Below, piece by piece: positions 33,546 to 43,382 of a stretch of DNA of 45,038 nucleotides; positions within the stretch are counted from its first letter, which is position 1, and each line of letters starts with the position of its first letter. Origin of the DNA: Reticulitermes lucifugus (taxonomy: Eukaryota > Arthropoda > Insecta > Blattodea > Rhinotermitidae); NCBI GenBank assembly GCA_026260175.1, contig JAKCWW010002538.1:1-45038 (forward strand), in the 5' to 3' direction. The notes beneath the pieces are model-generated. The model was not told the DNA's origin. It worked only from the letters and a program-made list of their open reading frames with translations, and searched no databases. The position numbers were made by a program, and so were the translations under genes.

Positions 33546-33959
33546 TTATTTAAAAGCTTAAGCTAAGATAGATGATATGTTGCACATTCTGCCACTGGTT
33601 TTGCTACGAGTTACCTACAGATTATGTAAATAATAAAAGCTAGAAAGAGACAGACAATGCGAAGTCACTGTTCCCTGGCACGATATATTTTGGGGTAGGC
33701 TGTCTGACGTGGAGGGGTATATCTGCAACAATATTTCAGCTGTCCCATTAATCAAATTTCAGGCAGCTGAGGAGCACGGTGTGTTCGTCTGTGCTGAACG
33801 TAGCACTGGTGATATACAAGGACGATACATCTTGCTTACCTGAGCGACTACTCGTTGCGGAACTGCGTCACTGTCCGTCCTTCCACTTCCGTTGTTGTAT
33901 GAGAACCTCAACTACCACGCATCTCGTTAGCGTTGTGATAATGTGTGATCAGGGGAGTG
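33546..33959. other. No feature recognised
   Basis: A 61-codon open frame at 33779 has no recognisable product. Confidence 0.45.
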
Positions 33960-34215
33960 ACTAACGTTTCGGAGGAAAATGCTGATTCCATATTCAGGGT
34001 ATAAGCGATTCTACACCACCATGAAAATTATACATTTTATGCATTTGGTTAGGGGGCGGCACTTACAGAATCGTGGAGCTACTTCTGTCCTGAAGATGAG
34101 GTAACAGGTTCCTTAGACGTAATTGTAACCCCTTACCAGAATTCACGACTATAGCAAGAAAGATGATAGTATGAAACTTGACCGTCGTGAGCACCTCTGT
34201 GTGATGCAACATTAA
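33960..34215. repeat. FB fold-back element 1 of the 34-kb cluster
   Basis: Left-arm remnant AACGTTTCGGAGGAAAATGC ... ATATTCAGGGT (33963-34002). After an ~80-base loop comes the right arm: TCCTGAAGATGAGGTAACAG, TAGACGTAATTGTAACCCCT, TACCAGAATTCACGACTATA and ACCGTCGTGAGCACCTC. Confidence 0.75.
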
Positions 34216-34229
34216 ACTGAAAAGTTGCA

Positions 34230-34360
34230 GTGACGTCGCTCCTGAAGATGACTGCAGAATATTTCTCCGAAACACTTGTAACCACGTACCAGAATACAGG
34301 CGCCGTAACCAGGAAAACCACAGTTTAAAACCTTCGCCGCCGTAGAAACCTCAGATCATA
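34230..34360 (+). repeat. FB right arm, copy 2 of the cluster
   Basis: CTCCTGAAGATGACTGCAGA, TTTCTCCGAAACACTTGTAA, CCACGTACCAGAATACAGGC, GCCGTAACCAGGAAAACCAC and GCCGTAGAAACCTCAGATC. Confidence 0.8.
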
Positions 34361-34375
34361 TATACTTAACCTTTA

Positions 34376-34636
34376 TATGAGGCATAACTACACGGGTTCA
34401 TTAAACGCTCCTTTTCCTGGAGAGGGTGGCATTGGTAACTTTTACCAGGTTTTACGATATTAGCTGCTATCTCTTGTGCTACTCGCTTAATTCATAAATT
34501 GCCTTTAGTTTTTGATTTACCCTCCTATTAGTCACGTAGTCTAGAATATTAATCTTCATCACGGTGAAAAGCTAAAGTATTAAGTTTATAGTGTCTACGT
34601 GTGGGAACCCTGCGTGTACCGGAAATCGTAGGCTCA
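34376..34636. other. No feature between FB copies
   Basis: Nothing recognised; the stretch may contain worn FB arms below recognition. Confidence 0.35.
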
Positions 34637-34775
34637 CTTCTACTCTGAAAGAGGAAGCACTTCTTTCCTCCGAAGCATTGGGACCCAGCCATCAGGCTAC
34701 ATATTAGCGTAACCCAAAAGACTACAATATGAATTTCCACTGTCGTAAAAACCTCAGTTCTTGTAATTGCAACCA
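34637..34775 (+). repeat. FB right arm, copy 3 of the cluster
   Basis: CTACTCTGAAAGAGGAAGCA, CTTTCCTCCGAAGCATTGGG, GCCATCAGGCTACATATTAG, CGTAACCCAAAAGACTACAA and CACTGTCGTAAAAACCTCAG. Reverse-strand translation contains FWVTLICS and FGGK, the usual pseudo-peptide of this repeat. Confidence 0.8.
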
Positions 34776-34799
34776 CTACATAGCATCCGTAGAAACTTA

Positions 34800-34925
34800 A
34801 ACCTGAAGATGGAGGCAGTATATTTACCGAAACTTTTAAACCCATCTATCTGACTACACGGTGTTATAACCCAAACAAACTACGGTATGAATGTTTACTG
34901 CCGTGAGAAATCGAAATGATAGGCT
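34800..34925 (+). repeat. FB right arm, copy 4 of the cluster
   Basis: ACCTGAAGATGGAGGCAGTA, ATTTACCGAAACTTTTAAAC, CTATCTGACTACACGGTGTT, ATAACCCAAACAAACTACGG and ACTGCCGTGAGAAATC. This is the cleanest right arm in the window. Confidence 0.85.
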
Positions 34926-35323
34926 TATAACCGACGTCTCGTTTATGTTTGCTCTCTTGTACAAGGAGGCATAATCCTTAACACGTGTATGAATCTGCCT
35001 AGAAAAACAGCTCCTTGCGATTATGTACTCATTTAAGATGCCATGCCATCATTTTATTTTGAGTGAGTTTGATAAATTTTGAAATTGTTATAATGGCAAA
35101 CGCGGCACATTTTCAATCAACTACCTCGTCACCCGGCTTAACCCGAAATCTGTGACCCCAATTATTTGTAGCAACATTATGCTGTTTCTGAAGTTTTCAC
35201 GGGATGCACAGCTTTATCCCCGTGTTCACACTTAGTGTTGTATCCTTTCATGAGTAGTTAAATCCATTTTATTCAATTCACAATTTGTTTACGATCCACA
35301 TTTAATATTATCCTTTCATATAT
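34926..35323. other. No feature recognised
   Basis: CTGAAGTTTTCACGGGAT at 35190 is a lone echo of an FB arm end; nothing else is seen. Confidence 0.4.
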
Positions 35324-35324
35324 A

Positions 35325-35604
35325 TTTTTTGTGCAGAAGGGCCCCGTAGCAGATGCTGCGGACGCACCGCAGCCGAATAGCTTATTGTGCAAACCTGTGA
35401 TGAAAATGATTAGTTTTTTTCGTTTTTCCGCGTAATGGAGCACTGGTGGAAATAAATTGATAGGGGAAAACCGAAGTACTCGGGGGGAAAAACCTGTCTC
35501 AGTGTCACTTTGTCCACCACAAATCCCACATGGACAGATCCGGGATCGAACCCGGTCCGCCGCGGTCAAAGGCCGGCGACTAACCGCCTGAGCCATGGCA
35601 CGGC
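35325..35604 (-). mobile_element. SINE-D, full length
   Basis: On the minus strand: head GCCGTGCCATGGCTCAGGCG, GTTAGTCGCCGGCC, then GGGTTCGATCCCGG (B box). Body: CCATGTGGGATTTGTGGTGG and ACTGAGACAGG, then GAGTACTTCGG and CACCAGTGCTCCATTACGCG. 3' block: GTGCGTCCGCAGCATCTGCT and ACGGGGCCCTTC, ending in an A6 run (T6 on the plus strand, 35325-35330). TTTCATATATA before and TTTCATCTAATA after could be a worn target-site duplication. The 114-codon open frame over it is a shadow. Confidence 0.88.
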
Positions 35605-37284
35605 CATTTCGTTTCATCTAATACGTTCGTATCCGAAGTAGTCTCTTCCAGGTTTCCATCCAAATTCTTGGATATATTTCTCATCCTGCAGATCACACCC
35701 GTCTTAACGACTGTGAATGAATGACGGTCTATATTTCACTGTATTAAGTTTATAGCATTTTATAGAGCATGTTGACTCCATAAGGCATTTTTTACACAGG
35801 AGCAAGTGTCTGCAGCCTTATTTTTTGCCATTGTTATTCCATGAATAACTAAGAGCGGAGTAAATGCTACATATACCGCTATTCGGTCACATGTATCATT
35901 TAAAGCCCGTGAGAAGGTAAACATTATAAAATTCATTATTACTCTTTCAATTATGTTTCTACGTCTTGGCACGTCCAAATCCTGTTACGAAATTTTGCCG
36001 TTAAAACACCTTGAATCGTTGTTATTTCGTTAACCTGAAGGCGGTTTCTCACTAATATCAATATATCCTACAGACTTTCGTACTCATAAATTACCTCGCT
36101 TCATTATATCGCAGCCTGGCTTAGTTTTCTTGAATTTTCTCGGTCTGTTTTGTCAGATACTATGATACTACAATAATTTTCTCCCCAACAATTTTTACAG
36201 CCGTTTGTCGTGGTGGAATAGCTCAGTATAGTCACAAAATACGGACTCGATTATACGTTTTCCATTTCTAGAAGGAGCGGAGAATCTTCTGTTTGCTGCC
36301 GCTTTCAGGCTGGCTCCGTTATCTCCTGAAGAATGACTATCAAAGGCTGTTTCTCGTGGGGGTAAAACGGTCATGATGTGAGGCTGGCAACTCAAATTCA
36401 TCTAGTGCTGACTGCAAGCCTGCAGGGAGTTATATCTACATTCTCACATAATTTTCGTGATGCAGTGTTTAATTAACTGTTGTGCCATCTGCATTAACAT
36501 TAAAACAACTCCGCATTTTGTCCACACCGTGCATTTAAGGGGTTTATGTGATTGTCAGAACAAACAGCGACTGTATTTGTAAACAAAATTTACGTTTGGT
36601 CTTCGTAATGAAGACTCAGATTGTTTTCTTTACGGTACGAAATTAACTGTTTAATACTACAAAATCAGCCTCCCACTTCCCTTGCCATTTTTACCATTGT
36701 ACGTATTGTTACCATTCTCAAATTCTCTTTCTTACACAAAATTTCTGCTCTGAAGCCAATCAGTAGATCATTTTTCTGAACACGTAAGTCAGTGTTAAGG
36801 TCCGGAACAATATTCACGGCAGAAACTGAATACCAATCCATTGGCTTAATATGTCCCTCCACTTTTCTCTTTCTCCAGGCTTCAAAAGGCTAAGCATAGG
36901 GACGGTTTTACTTTATTCCAACCCTTCACGGTGTCATACAGACGCAGGTAGAAGGTGTGAGGTGTCCGTAACCCCGTGCGACATGGCCCTTTGCGGTCCT
37001 AAATACGCGTAAATCTTCGGCGACTTACGGGAAGCAATTTGTTCTATTGTGCGGAGTGATTTACACGGGCAAGTTCAAGACCGGGCCACGCAGTCTCTGT
37101 TCTTATTCAGGTTTCAGGAGATGGAGACTGCCGTGTCATTTGTGCCTGTCGGATCAGTACACAGTGGCTGGTATGTAATCCTCAAACGAGAGAACATATA
37201 AACCGTATCAGCTTTTAGCCCTTCGCAACCTGCAGTTCACCTAAATTATACTTAAGCTTTCATTAGTACAAAAAACAACCAGTT
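35605..37284. other. No feature recognised
   Basis: Open frames at 35760, 36195 and 36665 have no recognisable product. The 36900-37150 stretch is GC-richer (CCCCGTGCGACATGGCCCTT, GACCGGGCCACGCAGTCTCT) and may be an unrecognised repeat. Confidence 0.4.
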
Positions 37285-37472
37285 AATGCTGTTTGAAGTT
37301 TCCAGTCTCGTGGGATAAGCTATGATATGAAAAACTTTTCTTGGACCGCCCGGAAGCTGCAGGCAGCAACTATTCCGAAACGTTGGTAACTGTATACCAT
37401 TGTACACGATAGCGTAGTTCAGAGGATAGGAATTTACATCAAGATCGCTGTGAGAACCTGAAATTTTGCACT
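37285..37472 (+). repeat. FB element, mainly right arm
   Basis: GTTTGAAGTTTCCAGTCTCG (left trace), then GCTGCAGGCAGCAACTATTC, CGAAACGTTGGTAACTGTAT, ACCATTGTACACGATAGCGT and GCTGTGAGAACCTGAAATTT. Confidence 0.75.
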
Positions 37473-37750
37473 TACTGTTAATTCTGGCAATCAAACGGAA
37501 CACAATGGCCTAAATGCACTCTATGGGTGCGTCTGTCGTATAATGCGTTTACAAGTAAAACCAGCATATCTGTATAATGTAAAACACAAAAGTCGACACA
37601 GACGTAGGTCTATTACGTGCGTCTGCAGGGAACCCACGATCCGAACATGTCGGAACGAAATCACGAAGTTTTGAGTGTTCTTTTTGGTGGTTATTGTAAA
37701 TAATAATAAAATGGTAGTTCTTAATTTGAATAAAGTTACAAAGTTTTGAG

Positions 37751-38142
37751 CAGGCCCGTAGCCGGNTGCAAATGGGTGCGATGCACCAACTACAAATCTG
37801 GGTGCACCCACTAGAAATTTACAAAATATCAAAGAAAAACAGGCTGATCAATCCGCTAAAATCGTGCGACACCGTACCGCATCGAGATGCTGCCTCTGTT
37901 GAACCGCCGTGGTTGGAAACAACTCATTTTAAAAAATGTGTGTATATACAAGTTGTTTTGTGCAGTGTTATAGAGCGCGTTGTGTGACAAAGGCGCTTTT
38001 TAAGCCTATGCATACATAATATATATATACACTATATTTAAAATAGAGTATTAAATACGTATATAAACGTATATAAACGTATGTATGCACTCGCAATGGA
38101 AGCCGCTACACCCACTGTGCTCATGGTCTGGCTACGGGCTTG
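37751..38142. mobile_element. hAT-like non-autonomous element
   Basis: CAGGCCCGTAGCC at the start and GGCTACGGGCTTG at the end are inverted repeats with one mismatch in 13. The flanking octamers GTTTTGAG and GGTCTGAT agree at 5 of 8, consistent with a worn 8-bp hAT duplication. Removing the element rejoins the AAAGTTTTGA / TTGTATTTTTG halves of the surrounding unit repeat, which independently supports the boundaries. No transposase is encoded. The window's only ambiguous base (N) lies at 37766, just inside the left terminus. Confidence 0.75.
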
Positions 38143-38589
38143 GGTCTGATTGTTGTATTTTTGTGGCTGTTTTAACTAATAATAAAACGATCGTACTTAA
38201 TTTGAAAGAAGTTACAAAGTTCTGAATGCTGTATTTTGATTTTTATTGGAATTAATTACAAGAAATGCAATGTACGTATGACGTAACATTGAGGCGCGTT
38301 CGCGTAATCATTGTTACCGTGGAGAAGCAATAAGGATTACATATTCTGAGTGTGTGTCTGTAGCCTTAGTTATCCAGCATGCAAAGCGGCGCATGCGCTG
38401 TGTCATATTGTCGTCTGTGGCCTGTCCGTTTCTACAACGATTTTCGGAAAAAAGTTATTGAACATAAAATATATGTTTTAATTTTCTCTACAACTTTTAT
38501 CTGAATAATTTCTCATTCTATGAAGAATTCGGCGAGATATTATCATAAATATACTTAGGTATTCATGCAAAGTACCCGTCATTCTTGTG

Positions 38590-38735
38590 AGATGTGAATG
38601 AAACTTGAATTTTCTCGACAGAGTTTCGAAAAATTCTCAAATATCAAATTGGAAGAAAATCCGTCCAGTGGGATCCGAGTTGTTCCATGCGGACGGACAG
38701 ACAGGCGGACGGACAGACAGACGGACGGACGGAAA
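38590..38735 (+). mobile_element. Possible LINE 3' end with GACA/GACG microsatellite
   Basis: AAATCCGTCCAGTGGGATCC GAGTTGTTCC followed at 38691-38732 by (GGAC/GACA)n resembles the 3' ends of many LINEs, where a 'CCGTCCAG..GTTTCGGAG'-like stretch precedes a CAGA/GACA simple repeat. The microsatellite is certain; the LINE origin is inferred from pattern only. Confidence 0.45.
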
Positions 38736-38973
38736 TACATGGTGAAGCTAATAGTCGCTTTTCTTAATTTTGCGAAAGCTCCTAATAAAACGTTCTGCTT
38801 AAGCTGAATGTAGTTACAAAGTTCTTAATGCTGAATGTTGTTCTTTGATGGTTATTACAGTTACTAATAAAACTATCGTACTGAAGTTGAATGGAGTTGC
38901 AAAGTTTTTAATGTTGTGTTTTGATGGTTATTACACTTAATAGAAAAACGACCGTACTTGATTTGAAAGAAAT

Positions 38974-39190
38974 TCGCTACGGGCTGGACGTTCCGGGGAT
39001 CGAATCCCGGTTGGAGCGAGATTTTCCGCATCTGTCCATACCGGCCCTAGGGCCCACCCAGCCTCCTATAAAATTGGTACCGTGTCTCTTTCCCGGGTTA
39101 GGGTTAAAGAAAGAGTAGAGCTATACCTCTACTCCCCCTCTGGGCCTTCATGGCTCGTTCTAGGGAGAACTTTACCTTTACCATTGTCAG
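38974..39190 (+). mobile_element. SINE-A, inserted in the unit repeat
   Basis: CGCTACGGGCTGGACGTTCC, GGGGATCGAATCCCGG (B box), TTGGAGCGAGATTTTCCGCA, CACCCAGCCTCCTATAAAAT, TTAAAGAAAGAGTAGAGCTA, CCTCTACTCCCCCTCTGGGC and GAGAACTTTACCTTTACC. It is collinear with the copy at 2238 but lacks ~35 bases around 39090. The 5' part of the tRNA-like head is missing. Confidence 0.85.
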
Positions 39191-39477
39191 ACAATTTGAG
39201 TGCTGTTACTGCTGGACGGGTGAGCACGACTACGAATAAATAGTTTTGTTGGAGATGTTCTTAAAGCCACGTTAACTCATCAAGTCTTATTTTCCAGATG
39301 CTTAATTTTTTTCTCAGCACAAAGGATTTACCTCGTTGCTAAAACAAACCAATTTCTTTCAGATCGTGGTTGTGTACATAAACAAAAGAAGGAGAAAGTA
39401 CAAGCGACCACGCATATTTCGTTCCATACGAAGTCTTATTTAAGTTTTAAAACATCACGTTTACCTGAGTAATATTT

Positions 39478-39622
39478 AGAAGTTCAGTTTCTACGTCACA
39501 GAAAACCCGGTGCCTCTCTGTTGAAGGGAGGAGTCGGTTAATGTTGTTTGTGGAAATAATATCTGTTAATCTGAGAATAACACACTATTTTACACCGTGT
39601 GGTAAAGTGATTTTTTAATGTT
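39478..39622 (+). repeat. Dispersed repeat F
   Basis: TAGAAGTTCAGTTTCTACGT, CACAGAAAACCCGGTGCCTC, GGAGTCGGTTAATGTTGTTT, ATCTGTTAATCTGAGAATAA and CACACTATTTTACACCGTGT. It preserves the left end of the family best. Confidence 0.65.
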
Positions 39623-40330
39623 AAAGGAAGTAGTAAAGATATTAACCTCTATACTTTCAACGTGGCATGATATTACGTCTTTATCTTTCTTTGTTAAAAT
39701 TGATATAAAGTTTGAACTGTAACTAACCGAGAAGTATCTCAAGTACCAAATACAAAAGTCTAAATCGAAACACGCTGGTGCTTTTATAAGGCCTCTGATG
39801 CGTTGTAACTTGCTGTGTTCAGCAGAAACATGTATAGTGACCTTCAGTATGGCTTTCCACGCACGCATGTCAATCAAATTCCGTGCAGCATACACCCTGA
39901 AAGTCATTGCCGCCAGCCAATAACAGATGAGCTCGAGTGGAAAATTAAACGCTGCTAACTATGAAAGCTTATATCGTTGATATTCATTACATAGGTTTAA
40001 TGATTCCTTTTGAGTTTATCCACCAGTGAAACATCGTTTGTTTGTGTAGGAGAATACATGAAACTGAAATTTTATTGAATTTTCTAAACGCAGAAATTAG
40101 CATGCCATCCAAGTTAGCAGATCTATGAATTACTTATTAAATTAATTATTATATGCCTTCTGATCTGGATGTTAGAAGCTTCGCTGTTAATTCTTTTAAG
40201 ATAAAAACAAGACTAGAAAGTGCCGTATTACCTAATTTAGTACATAAAATTAGAAGAGGTGTTCTTTGAAGTTTATTGAGTTTGTTTTGAAGTGGAAATA
40301 CTGAAAAGCAAATCTGTGATTCGCCCACGC
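39623..40330. other. No gene accepted
   Basis: Minus-strand open frames of 105 codons (39590-39907) and 99 codons (40149-40448) have no recognisable product. The second runs into the tandem array. Confidence 0.4.
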
Positions 40331-40855
40331 GGAATTTCAACAGTCTGTGGAGGGAATATGGGCTGCACGGAAGTCTAATTATGACTTTATGTGAACCAAG
40401 CTCTATCTGAGAATCGCTGAAGCATTCTATATCGAATTTTGACAGCATCTGTAAAACAATTTACGGCATACGTGGAAAAGTACGTTTATATGAACTAGAC
40501 CTTATGATGGATCAAAAAGGCTGAAAGTCGGAACTGTCCCACAAATTTTGGTATGAGTCTTTCAATGCCAGATTTCATTAAAATCTGTGAAGCTTTTTGT
40601 GGTGATACATAAAAAGCCTCTTATGATCTTCTGTATAGTATGCTTTATTGTTTAAAAATATATCTGAAAATGGAAATTAACCGATAAAATTTGGTGGAAG
40701 TCTTTCTTACTGAATTTCGATAAATGTGTGACACATTTCGTGCCACACGTGGTAAAGTCCTTTTGTGGTCTTACGTAAACCGGGCTGTATAGCTGTTGTG
40801 GATCGCTGTAGCTGAAATCGGAATCGCGCGACAATTTCAAATGAAAGTCAGATTT
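40331..40855 (+). repeat. Decayed ~140-bp tandem repeat
   Basis: Units begin near 40331, 40433, 40570 and 40711. Shared blocks, in order, are GAATTTCGATAAATGTGTGA (with variants CAACAGTCTGTGG, GACAGCATCTGTAA and CATTAAAATCTGTGA), GCCACACGTGGTAAAGTCC, CTTACGTAAACCGGGCTGTA, GGCTGAAAGTCGGAAC and ACAAATTTTGGTATGAGTCT. Spacing is 137 and 141 for the later units; the first is shortened to 102. Divergence between units is high, so the array is old. Open frames on either strand here arise from the repeat. Confidence 0.8.
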
Positions 40856-41015
40856 AAGAAACAAAAAAGGATGCCAAGATTGTGGGCGTTGATACTGGAT
40901 TACAGGCTGCCACAGCAGTCACAAATAAGATTTCTTACATTAAGAAAAACGTCTAATTTAAATTATGTTAAAGAATCAAGTTCTTACCCGGCTGTCTGCG
41001 AAGGCTGTTAGGGAA

Positions 41016-41323
41016 ATAATCACCTTTTTTTTTAGAAGGACCCCGCAGCAGAAGCTACGGATGCACCGCAGCCTTGAGGCTTATGGTACAACCCTTGTGA
41101 TGAAGATGAAGAGAGAGATGATCAGCTTTTTTCATTTTCCATGTAATGGAGCACCGGTGGATGAAATTGACAGGGGAAAACCGCAGTACTCGGAGAAAAA
41201 CCTGTCCCAGTGCCACTTTGTCCACCACAAATCCCACATGGACTGATTCGGGATCGAACCCGGGCCTCCGCGGTGGGAGGCCGGCGACTAAACGCCTGAG
41301 CCATGGCACGTCCACATAATCAC
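41016..41323 (-). mobile_element. SINE-D, full length, with target-site duplication
   Basis: The plus strand shows T9 (41024-41032), then CCCCGCAGCAGAAGCTACGG, ATGCACCGCAGCC, CATGTAATGGAGCACCGGTG, CAGTACTCGGAGAAAAACCT, GTCCCAGTGCCACTTTGTCC, GGATCGAACCCGGGCCTCCG (reversed B box), CGACTAAACGCCTGAGCCAT and GGCACGTCC. ATAATCAC occurs on both sides (41016-41023 and 41316-41323) as the target-site duplication. Being the cleanest SINE-D, it is probably the youngest. Confidence 0.92.
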
Positions 41324-41494
41324 TGTTTGTTCTGAGAACGGTGTGGAATGCATGTCTGTTGGGAGAATGCAGAGAATTGTTAAACACCTTCTTCTGATTA
41401 TTATCCTTCATGCAAGTAACTGTAAGGTGTTTAGCATTTCTCTTTTATGTTCCAAATGGCCTGGTTTACTTATTGATCGAGTGTTCATAGTGAC

Positions 41495-41580
41495 AGGCCT
41501 TTTGGGATGTACATCGTGTAATTTGGTAAAAATGTACCTAGGTGTCTTCATATTCATTGCCGTGATAACCTGAAATCCCA
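41495..41580. repeat. FB fold-back fragment, rearranged
   Basis: GGCCTTTTGGGATGTACATC, GTGTAATTTGGTAAAAATGT is an inverted FB right-arm core. It is followed in the opposite sense by CATTGCCGTGATAACCTGAA ATCCC. Only the outer parts of both arms remain; the CCGAAACGT core is missing. Confidence 0.6.
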
Positions 41581-42099
41581 AGCTGTCTTTTTTTTGTATT
41601 TCTTTAGTTCTGCCAGGCAAATAAAGTAGGTCACAACTGCATCCGTCTATGGTCTACCAAATTCTTTTTCAGTTCGACTCTACTTTGTTTTACTTAGTAC
41701 AAACAAAGCCATATTATTAACACTTATATACGTATATTCAATTATTTTCGTAGCAGGCTGTATAGAAGAGCAGTTGTTAGTATTTATAACATTAGTACAA
41801 ATGTAGCAAAGGACATTTGGAAAATTAATTAAAATTGTTATGAATTGATTTATAATTATTAGAACATCTGAAATTAGATTAAATAATTTATGTAATTGTA
41901 GGAGCAATGCAGCCCAAATAGAAAAACGTTATTGGGTTTGTAACTGTTTGTTAAAATTTCTGAAGTTGATAATAGCCAATCTAATAATTCATTTAGGTAA
42001 TAATTATTGTAGTTTAATAATATTAATAATAATCATCTTTTAAGCTTCGGGAATTGTGAATTATTTTAAAATATGTTTTTAATGCTATTAAAATATGAG
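41581..42099. other. No feature recognised
   Basis: Very AT-rich, especially 41780-42080, with no shared blocks. Confidence 0.45.
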
Positions 42100-42306
42100 T
42101 GAGTCGGTCTGCGGCCGCTCGAGTGCTGGGATCGCGGGTTCGAATCCTGCTGAGGGCATGGATCTTCGTCTTTTGTGTTAATTGCGTGTTGTGAAGGTAG
42201 CGGCCTCTGCAACGAGCTGATCACTCATTCAGAGGAGTCCTACCGGGTGTGTGTGTGTCTAATTGTGTGTGATCTAGAAACCTCAACAATGAGGCGCTCT
42301 AGGCTG
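42100..42306 (+). mobile_element. SINE-C, 5' and 3' trimmed
   Basis: GGTCTGCGGCCGCTCGAGTG, CTGGGATCGCGGGTTCGAAT (B box), ATGGATCTTCGTCTTTTGTG, GCAACGAGCTGATCACTCAT, TCAGAGGAGTCCTACCGGGT and AACCTCAACAATGAGG. The A-tail block is missing. GTGTGTGTGTG at 42249 is a small expansion of the GTGGTGTGTC segment. Confidence 0.85.
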
Positions 42307-42759
42307 GAATTGGTTTGTTGCACCACAGAAGAAAAATGAGAAACTTAGTGAATACATGATATACTCGTAGAATCAGAAGGGTCGGTGGCCATGTAAACGG
42401 TCGAAACGGCGTTAAATTCCCAGAAGACTTGAGTCTTCATGTAGGAGGAAGTTAATTGCAAGACAGGCAGTCAGCTGAAAGCAGTCGACGTTTGCTTCGT
42501 ACGTTTTTGCTTATCGTGATTTCTAATTATTTAGCAAGATTAGTATTCTTGCAACACGCTCTTTGCAATTCTGTATACGGTATTATTGTTCTGGCCTGCT
42601 TATTAATCTCTTAAAGCGCAGTGGTTATTATATGTACCATTTGCCTTAACATTAATGAATATTATCTCTATAGAGTGTTTATGGGTTTCTTGTGTTTCTC
42701 AGACTAAACAGCGATTATTTCCCCAAGCAATATTGAGTCTGATATTTGTAATGGAGACG
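42307..42759. other. No gene; a doubtful LINE-like motif
   Basis: RIRRVGGHVNGRNG at 42369-42410 vaguely recalls the RRMRWAGHVARMG block of the LINE family but is not followed by matching sequence. Confidence 0.3.
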
Positions 42760-42802
42760 CAATACTTTTGTGTGAGGTGGAAATTGAGTTTACAAGTCTC
42801 AT
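42760..42802 (-). repeat. Dispersed repeat F, left-end fragment
   Basis: On the minus strand: GAGACTTGTAAACTCAATTT, CCACCTCACACAAAAGTATT. Compare GTTCAGTTTCTACGTCACAG AAAAC at 39480. It is short, so the assignment is tentative. Confidence 0.4.
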
Positions 42803-43309
42803 TTGGAGGAACTTGAGGCTGTAAAGTTTCAAACATTCGTATTTATTGGAATTACAGTTCCGTTGTTACAAATCTTATAACGTTGCATCTACTGTAACTT
42901 TGTCATGAAAATGTATCTTTCTGTTTCGTTAAATATGCACCATATAAAAATCTTAATAACATCGGTAATCTCAATATTGACCGCTTTTAAGAAAATCACC
43001 CGATGACCTCTGGTTTAGACCAAAATAATAACATATAGATTTAATAATTTAAAGGGGACTGTAAGTACAAAAGAACGGGAAAGCAGGATTTGTGTTCAAT
43101 TTATATAATTCCTGTTAAGAATGTACTGTAAGAAGAAACACTTGTAATAGTAAATGGTTGAACCTGAACCCTTTAAGACACAGCTGTTACTGTCTTTACC
43201 TGCTTTAGGACAATGAAACGCCCCATTTTGCCGCCATATTGCGTTTATTTATTATGATTTTAGAATTCATAATTATTATTTTTCTAAACGACATTAATCA
43301 ATTGTTCTT

Positions 43310-43382
43310 TGTGCTTGAGTCGGAGTATGTTTTCTGTGAGGTATAGATTGAATTTATAAGCGCTGTTTAAGTAGGTTTAATT
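43310..43382 (-). repeat. Dispersed repeat F, left-end fragment
   Basis: On the minus strand: GCTTATAAATTCAATCTATA, CCTCACAGAAAACATACTCC. It has the same arrangement as the left ends at 24905 and 39478. Confidence 0.5.

Larger units (their letters stand above)
37655..38973 (+). repeat. 70-80-bp unit repeat, interrupted
   Basis: The unit is roughly CTAATAAAACGATCGTACTT, AATTTGAA(A/T)GAAGTTACAA, AGTTCTTAATG, then TTTTGATGGTTATTACA. Copies start near 37695, 38175, 38782, 38864 and 38936. The last three are in tandem (spacing 82 and 72), and the final one is cut off by the SINE at 38974. The first and second are separated by the hAT-like insertion at 37751-38142. Between the second and third lies the possible LINE end at 38590. 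This was probably a local tandem array later broken by insertions. Confidence 0.75.

Noticed and set aside
34549..34845. 98-codon minus-strand open frame with FWVTLICS / FGGK motifs
   Set aside because: This pseudo-peptide is the translation of the FB repeat and recurs wherever that repeat occurs.
40149..40448. 99-codon minus-strand open frame
   Set aside because: Its 5' part lies in the decayed tandem array and the product is unfamiliar.
42369..42410. RIRRVGGHVNG as a LINE fragment
   Set aside because: Only a few residues resemble the LINE block, and neither upstream nor downstream sequence matches.
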